This document shows, piece by piece, positions 61,649 through 64,000 of a stretch of DNA of 64,000 nucleotides. The stretch comes from Niabella ginsenosidivorans. GTDB lineage: Bacteria; Bacteroidota; Bacteroidia; Chitinophagales; Chitinophagaceae. Both the position numbers and the translations under genes were made by a program. The stretch lies in assembly GCF_001654455.1 (NCBI RefSeq), contig NZ_CP015772.1:434001-498000 (forward strand). Reading direction: 5' to 3'. Each line of letters starts with the position of its first letter. Position 1 is the stretch's first letter. Under the pieces are notes generated by a model. That model saw nothing but the letters and a program-made list of their open reading frames with translations. It did not search any database and was not told the DNA's origin.

Positions 61649-62098
61649 ATGAAGCATATTTTCTTTGGAGTACTGGCTGTATTGACCGTTGCAGCCGCAA
61701 GGGCACAGGACCCGGCAAGCTGGAAATTTTCTTCTAAAAAGGTGGGCGATAAGGTATACGAAGTACACATGGTGGCTACGCTGCAAAACGGCTGGCATTT
61801 ATACTCACAGCAGCAGCCAAAAGAGGCGATCGCTTACCCTACAAAATTTGATTTTACCAAAAACCCGTTAGTGGTGCGTACCGGAAGCGTTAAGGAAATG
61901 GGCAAAATGCAGAAAGTGCATGATGCTGCTACGAATTCCACAGCTTATCAATATGGAAATACGGTAACATTTGTTCAAAAGGTAACGCTGAAGGCAAATG
62001 CAAAAACATCGTTATCCGGAACTGTTGAGTACCAGACCTGTGATGACAAGAAATGTTTGCCTCCCAAGAAAGTTCCATTCCATATTCCCCTGGGATAA
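61649..62098 (+). CDS. secreted DsbD alpha-domain-like protein
   Basis: A 149-residue periplasmic protein. A signal peptide (MKHIFFGVLAVLTVAAARA) precedes a single domain resembling the N-terminal alpha domain of DsbD, with the conserved VEYQTCDDKKCLPPKKVPF whose two cysteines could form the redox disulfide. The membrane and C-terminal domains of DsbD are absent, so it is a stand-alone domain. Start at Met7 of the longer frame was chosen for the signal peptide. It follows purQ by 80 bases. Confidence 0.8.
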   Translation: MKHIFFGVLAVLTVAAARAQDPASWKFSSKKVGDKVYEVHMVATLQNGWHLYSQQQPKEAIAYPTKFDFTKNPLVVRTGSVKEMGKMQKVHDAATNSTAYQYGNTVTFVQKVTLKANAKTSLSGTVEYQTCDDKKCLPPKKVPFHIPLG

Positions 62099-62133
62099 AC
62101 AAAATAACCAGGGCCAACCAAAAAGTCCCTTTT

Positions 62134-62207
62134 GTCGTGCTGAATTTATTCCAGCCTCTAAAAGGGCGTCTGATTGTGAATGGATTCTGAAACAAGTTCA
62201 GAACGAC
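62134..62207 (+). repeat. GTCGTGCTGAATTTATT ... AGTTCAGAACGAC repeat
   Basis: A 74-base palindromic unit related on the opposite strand to the interior of the element at 43383: both have GTC-TGCTGAATTTATTxCAGC and GATTCTGAA(A/C)CxxGTTCAGAAC. It lies between the convergent genes ending at 62098 and 62259. Confidence 0.7.
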
Positions 62208-62258
62208 AATCTACTATAAACAGATTTTTTGATCAGCACCTACTTATAATTGAATTTT

Positions 62259-62822
62259 TTACTTTTCAGTGCCCCATCTGTAAGACGGGCTGTCAAAGCC
62301 GGCAAGATCCAGCACCCGGTCTACCACAGTATCCGCTACAGCTTCAACCGTTTGGGGTAGGCTGTAATAGGAAGGAGTTGCGGGGCAAATAATACCTCCT
62401 GCAAGGGTTATGGTTTCCATATTACGGATATGAACAAGATTATAAGGCGTTTCCCGCACCACGCAGATCAGCTTTCTTCGTTCTTTTAAAATGACATCAG
62501 CTGCACGTGTAATCAGGTCGTTGGAAATACCGGCTGCAATTCTTCCCAGTATGCCCATTGAGCAGGGAATAATGATCATAGTATCATACCGGCCGCTTCC
62601 GGATGCAAAAGGTGCATGAAAATCGGTAACTGAAAAGCAGGGAAATGCCGCCGTTTTAAAAGGGGTTCCTGTTTCTACCTTCCAGACCTCCCGTGCATTA
62701 TCAGTAACAATGATTGAAACCTGTTCCCACTGATCTTTTAATTGCTGGAATTTTGCAAGTAATCTGGCCGGGTAAACAGATCCGCTTGCTCCCGTAATGG
62801 CTACGACAACTTTTCTTTTCAT
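62259..62822 (-). CDS. ubiX: flavin prenyltransferase UbiX-like
   Basis: A 187-residue flavoprotein of the UbiX/Pad1 family that makes prenylated FMN for UbiD-type decarboxylases. VVAITGASGSVYPARLL is the FMN-binding start, IIIPCSMGILGRIAAGISNDLITRAADVILKERRKLICVVRETPYNLVHI covers the conserved catalytic part and AGGIICPATPSYY the C-terminal motif. UbiD is not in the window. Menaquinone synthesis, common in Bacteroidota, may use it; the pathway is an inference. Confidence 0.94.
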   Translation of the reverse strand: MKRKVVVAITGASGSVYPARLLAKFQQLKDQWEQVSIIVTDNAREVWKVETGTPFKTAAFPCFSVTDFHAPFASGSGRYDTMIIIPCSMGILGRIAAGISNDLITRAADVILKERRKLICVVRETPYNLVHIRNMETITLAGGIICPATPSYYSLPQTVEAVADTVVDRVLDLAGFDSPSYRWGTEK

Positions 62823-62903
62823 CTGATTTTTAGTTCATTAGGGATTTGGGATTAGAAAAAATCATAATAAAATGTGAAAATTGCTAATCCGCCTGATATT
62901 GGC

Positions 62904-62935
62904 CTTGCAAAATAGGAATTAAAGTTCTAATTTTG
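62904..62935 (+). promoter_or_regulatory. promoter of a candidate small RNA
   Basis: CTTG (62904-62907), a 20-base spacer and a perfect TAATTTTG (62928-62935) match the Bacteroidota promoter, and there is no ORF downstream before a terminator. Confidence 0.5.
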
Positions 62936-62941
62936 AAAGTG

Positions 62942-63020
62942 AATTTTCATAGGATAAGGTTTAATGGTTAATGGTTTTTGATGAAGGTCCCCAACGTGCA
63001 CAATGTTGGGGATTTTTTTT
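62942..63020 (+). ncRNA. candidate small RNA of about 80 nt
   Basis: The interval runs from about 6 bases after a consensus -7 element to the T run of a strong terminator (62988-63020). No ORF longer than 5 codons is inside. It could be a free small RNA or a short attenuated leader of the lipoprotein gene at 63124. The limits are predicted from the promoter and terminator only. Confidence 0.4.
62988..63020 (+). terminator. intrinsic terminator
   Basis: TCCCCAAC (62988-62995) and GTTGGGGA (63005-63012) flank a 9-base loop and are followed by eight T residues. It points rightward and has no protein gene immediately upstream on that strand. Confidence 0.85.
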
Positions 63021-63091
63021 ATCCTGCTTTATTTTAAATTGATTGCTCGGAATAGACGGATAGTCTTTTTTAAAGGTTGCATCAGTGCATT

Positions 63092-63099
63092 TATTTTTG
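63092..63099 (+). promoter_or_regulatory. -7 element before the lipoprotein gene
   Basis: TATTTTTG matches TAnnTTTG and lies 25 bases before the ATG at 63124; the -33 region is only T-rich. Confidence 0.4.
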
Positions 63100-63123
63100 T
63101 AATTTTCTTAAAATTGATTCAAT

Positions 63124-63627
63124 ATGATCATTAGAATTTTTGTGGTTTCACTGGGCCTATTGTTACTGACAGCCTGTAAAAATCCGGAGGCAAAGAAGCC
63201 TGAAGTGCCGGCAGACAGTACCGTCAATGCGGATACCAGCAATCCTGTTGCTGCTCCTCCTGAAAATAAGGATACCTCAACTGTAGCGGATATACACAGT
63301 AATAACGATTCTGTTATTTATTTAAACGCGTCTGGCAGGTTAAGCGACCTTACCGTTGACATTAAAAAAGATTATCAGCGGGTATATATCAGTGTACCGG
63401 TTAATGATACCAAAAAATTAAATGCCGTCTTAAAGCCCGAAGGAAAGAACAGGAACGTGCGTTTTAACCAGATTGAATTGCCTGATAAAAAAACGGATGG
63501 CCCCTTTGGGCTTAGTGTAGCATATTCTACCAAAAAGAATGGCACTTATGGTTTAATCATTGGCAGAAATAATATGGCCGAAGGAACGGTGAAAGGCCCG
63601 GTCAATGTTCATATTGTATTGGAATAA
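63124..63627 (+). CDS. lipoprotein, function unknown
   Basis: A 167-residue lipoprotein with signal peptide and lipobox LLTAC (MIIRIFVVSLGLLLLTACKN; acylated Cys18). A Pro/Thr/Ser/Asp-rich linker (about 25-60) precedes a small beta-domain with repeated Val/Ile strands (LTVDIKKDYQRVYISVPV). No family recognised. It is followed by a clear terminator at 63686. Confidence 0.8.
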   Translation: MIIRIFVVSLGLLLLTACKNPEAKKPEVPADSTVNADTSNPVAAPPENKDTSTVADIHSNNDSVIYLNASGRLSDLTVDIKKDYQRVYISVPVNDTKKLNAVLKPEGKNRNVRFNQIELPDKKTDGPFGLSVAYSTKKNGTYGLIIGRNNMAEGTVKGPVNVHIVLE

Positions 63628-63685
63628 CAGGTTGGGAACTTCCTTCCTGTCTGGGAATTGGAAGCAGATTTATACGGTTACCTGC

Positions 63686-63712
63686 AACAGCCCTTTACGG
63701 GGCTGTTTTTTT
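63686..63712 (+). terminator. intrinsic terminator after the lipoprotein gene
   Basis: AACAGCCC (63686-63693) and GGGCTGTT (63700-63707) around TTTACG, then a T run to 63712. The stretch 63713-63987 has no convincing gene; it only leads to the partial gene at the window edge. Confidence 0.85.
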
Positions 63713-63987
63713 ATGTTGGATGTCATACAGGCTTGTTTTGTAAAATGCTTATAATGAGGTGTTTATAGTTTTTAAAAGCAAGGTTAACACCCTATCAGCA
63801 TTAAAATATTGGTTTGGGCTGGCCTTTTTGGCGCTGTAGCTTTGTGGTATCAATTTAAAAAAGCGGTGCTATACAGGGCACCAATTGAGCTCACCAATCT
63901 GATTTGCTTGTCTCGTTTTGTTTGCCGCCAGGCGATATTGGCCGATGATGAAAACTTTATAAAAATTAAAACAAAAGGAGACGTAAA

Positions 63988-64000
63988 ATGAAAAATTTAA
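63988..64000 (+). CDS. start of a gene truncated by the window edge
   Basis: ATG at 63988 with an AAAAGGAGACG Shine-Dalgarno-like site eight bases upstream, the same sequence as before the TPR gene at 44281. Only four codons (MKNL) are visible, so the product cannot be told. Confidence 0.5.

Noticed and set aside
63809-63991. 60-aa frame before the window-edge gene
   Set aside because: Runs into the Shine-Dalgarno and start of the next gene, has no RBS and no family features.
1-64000. tRNA, rRNA, CRISPR array or intact insertion sequence
   Set aside because: I looked for T-loop patterns, regular spacer repeats and transposase motifs and found none that would stand.

Overview
The window looks like a chromosomal segment of a Bacteroidota bacterium, most likely a Chitinophagaceae relative; the genus cannot be fixed from sequence alone. 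The grounds are a SusC/SusD pair, DUF6427 and Crp/Fnr-type proteins, WG-repeat and ORF6N proteins, promoters of the TTTG / TAnnTTTG type, generally weak Shine-Dalgarno sites, and the degenerate short-word intergenic tracts common in this phylum. I see no rRNA, tRNA, CRISPR array, phage or intact insertion sequence.

Layout. 0-15 kb is mixed housekeeping: hemW, an Omp85-type outer-membrane protein, an S9 peptidase, a GNAT acetyltransferase, aconitase, a Crp/Fnr regulator with two small membrane proteins, a WG-repeat protein, a WYL-type regulator and a DinB-family protein. 15.3-22.4 kb is a SusC-SusD-M14 carboxypeptidase unit, probably for peptide uptake. 22.5-41.6 kb is a long minus-strand block for branched-chain amino acids: leuA, an ABC ATPase, a degenerate LeuB-like gene, ilvD, ilvB, ilvN, ilvC and, further on, ilvA. 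Accessory genes are interleaved: a candidate toxin/immunity pair, ORF6N, DinB and VOC proteins, two methyltransferases and a four-helix-bundle protein. 41.8-64 kb holds TPR-like and AsmA-like proteins, metG, two tandem S66 LD-carboxypeptidases, oxyR/kup (convergent, overlapping), an unusual Gly/Tyr/Trp-rich secreted protein, purQ, a DsbD-alpha-like protein, ubiX and a lipoprotein.

The strongest regulatory discovery is a complete transcription attenuator in front of ilvD: a promoter, a 32-residue leader peptide with a run of Ile/Val/Leu codons, an antiterminator segment lying inside the leader's last codons, and an intrinsic terminator. All parts can be read directly from the sequence and fit ribosome-mediated control by branched-chain amino acid supply.

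Other notable signals are two promoters sharing a TGACA-N6-TGTCA dyad exactly 11 bp from a TAnnTTTG element; two short elements with the same terminal inverted repeats but different interiors; a family of GTCAT...ATGAC palindromic repeats, one copy abutting a start codon and one element supplying the C-terminus of a protein; an intergenic-type word repeat translated as the linker of MetG; a perfect 31-bp palindrome inside the ORF6N gene; and a candidate small RNA near 63 kb.
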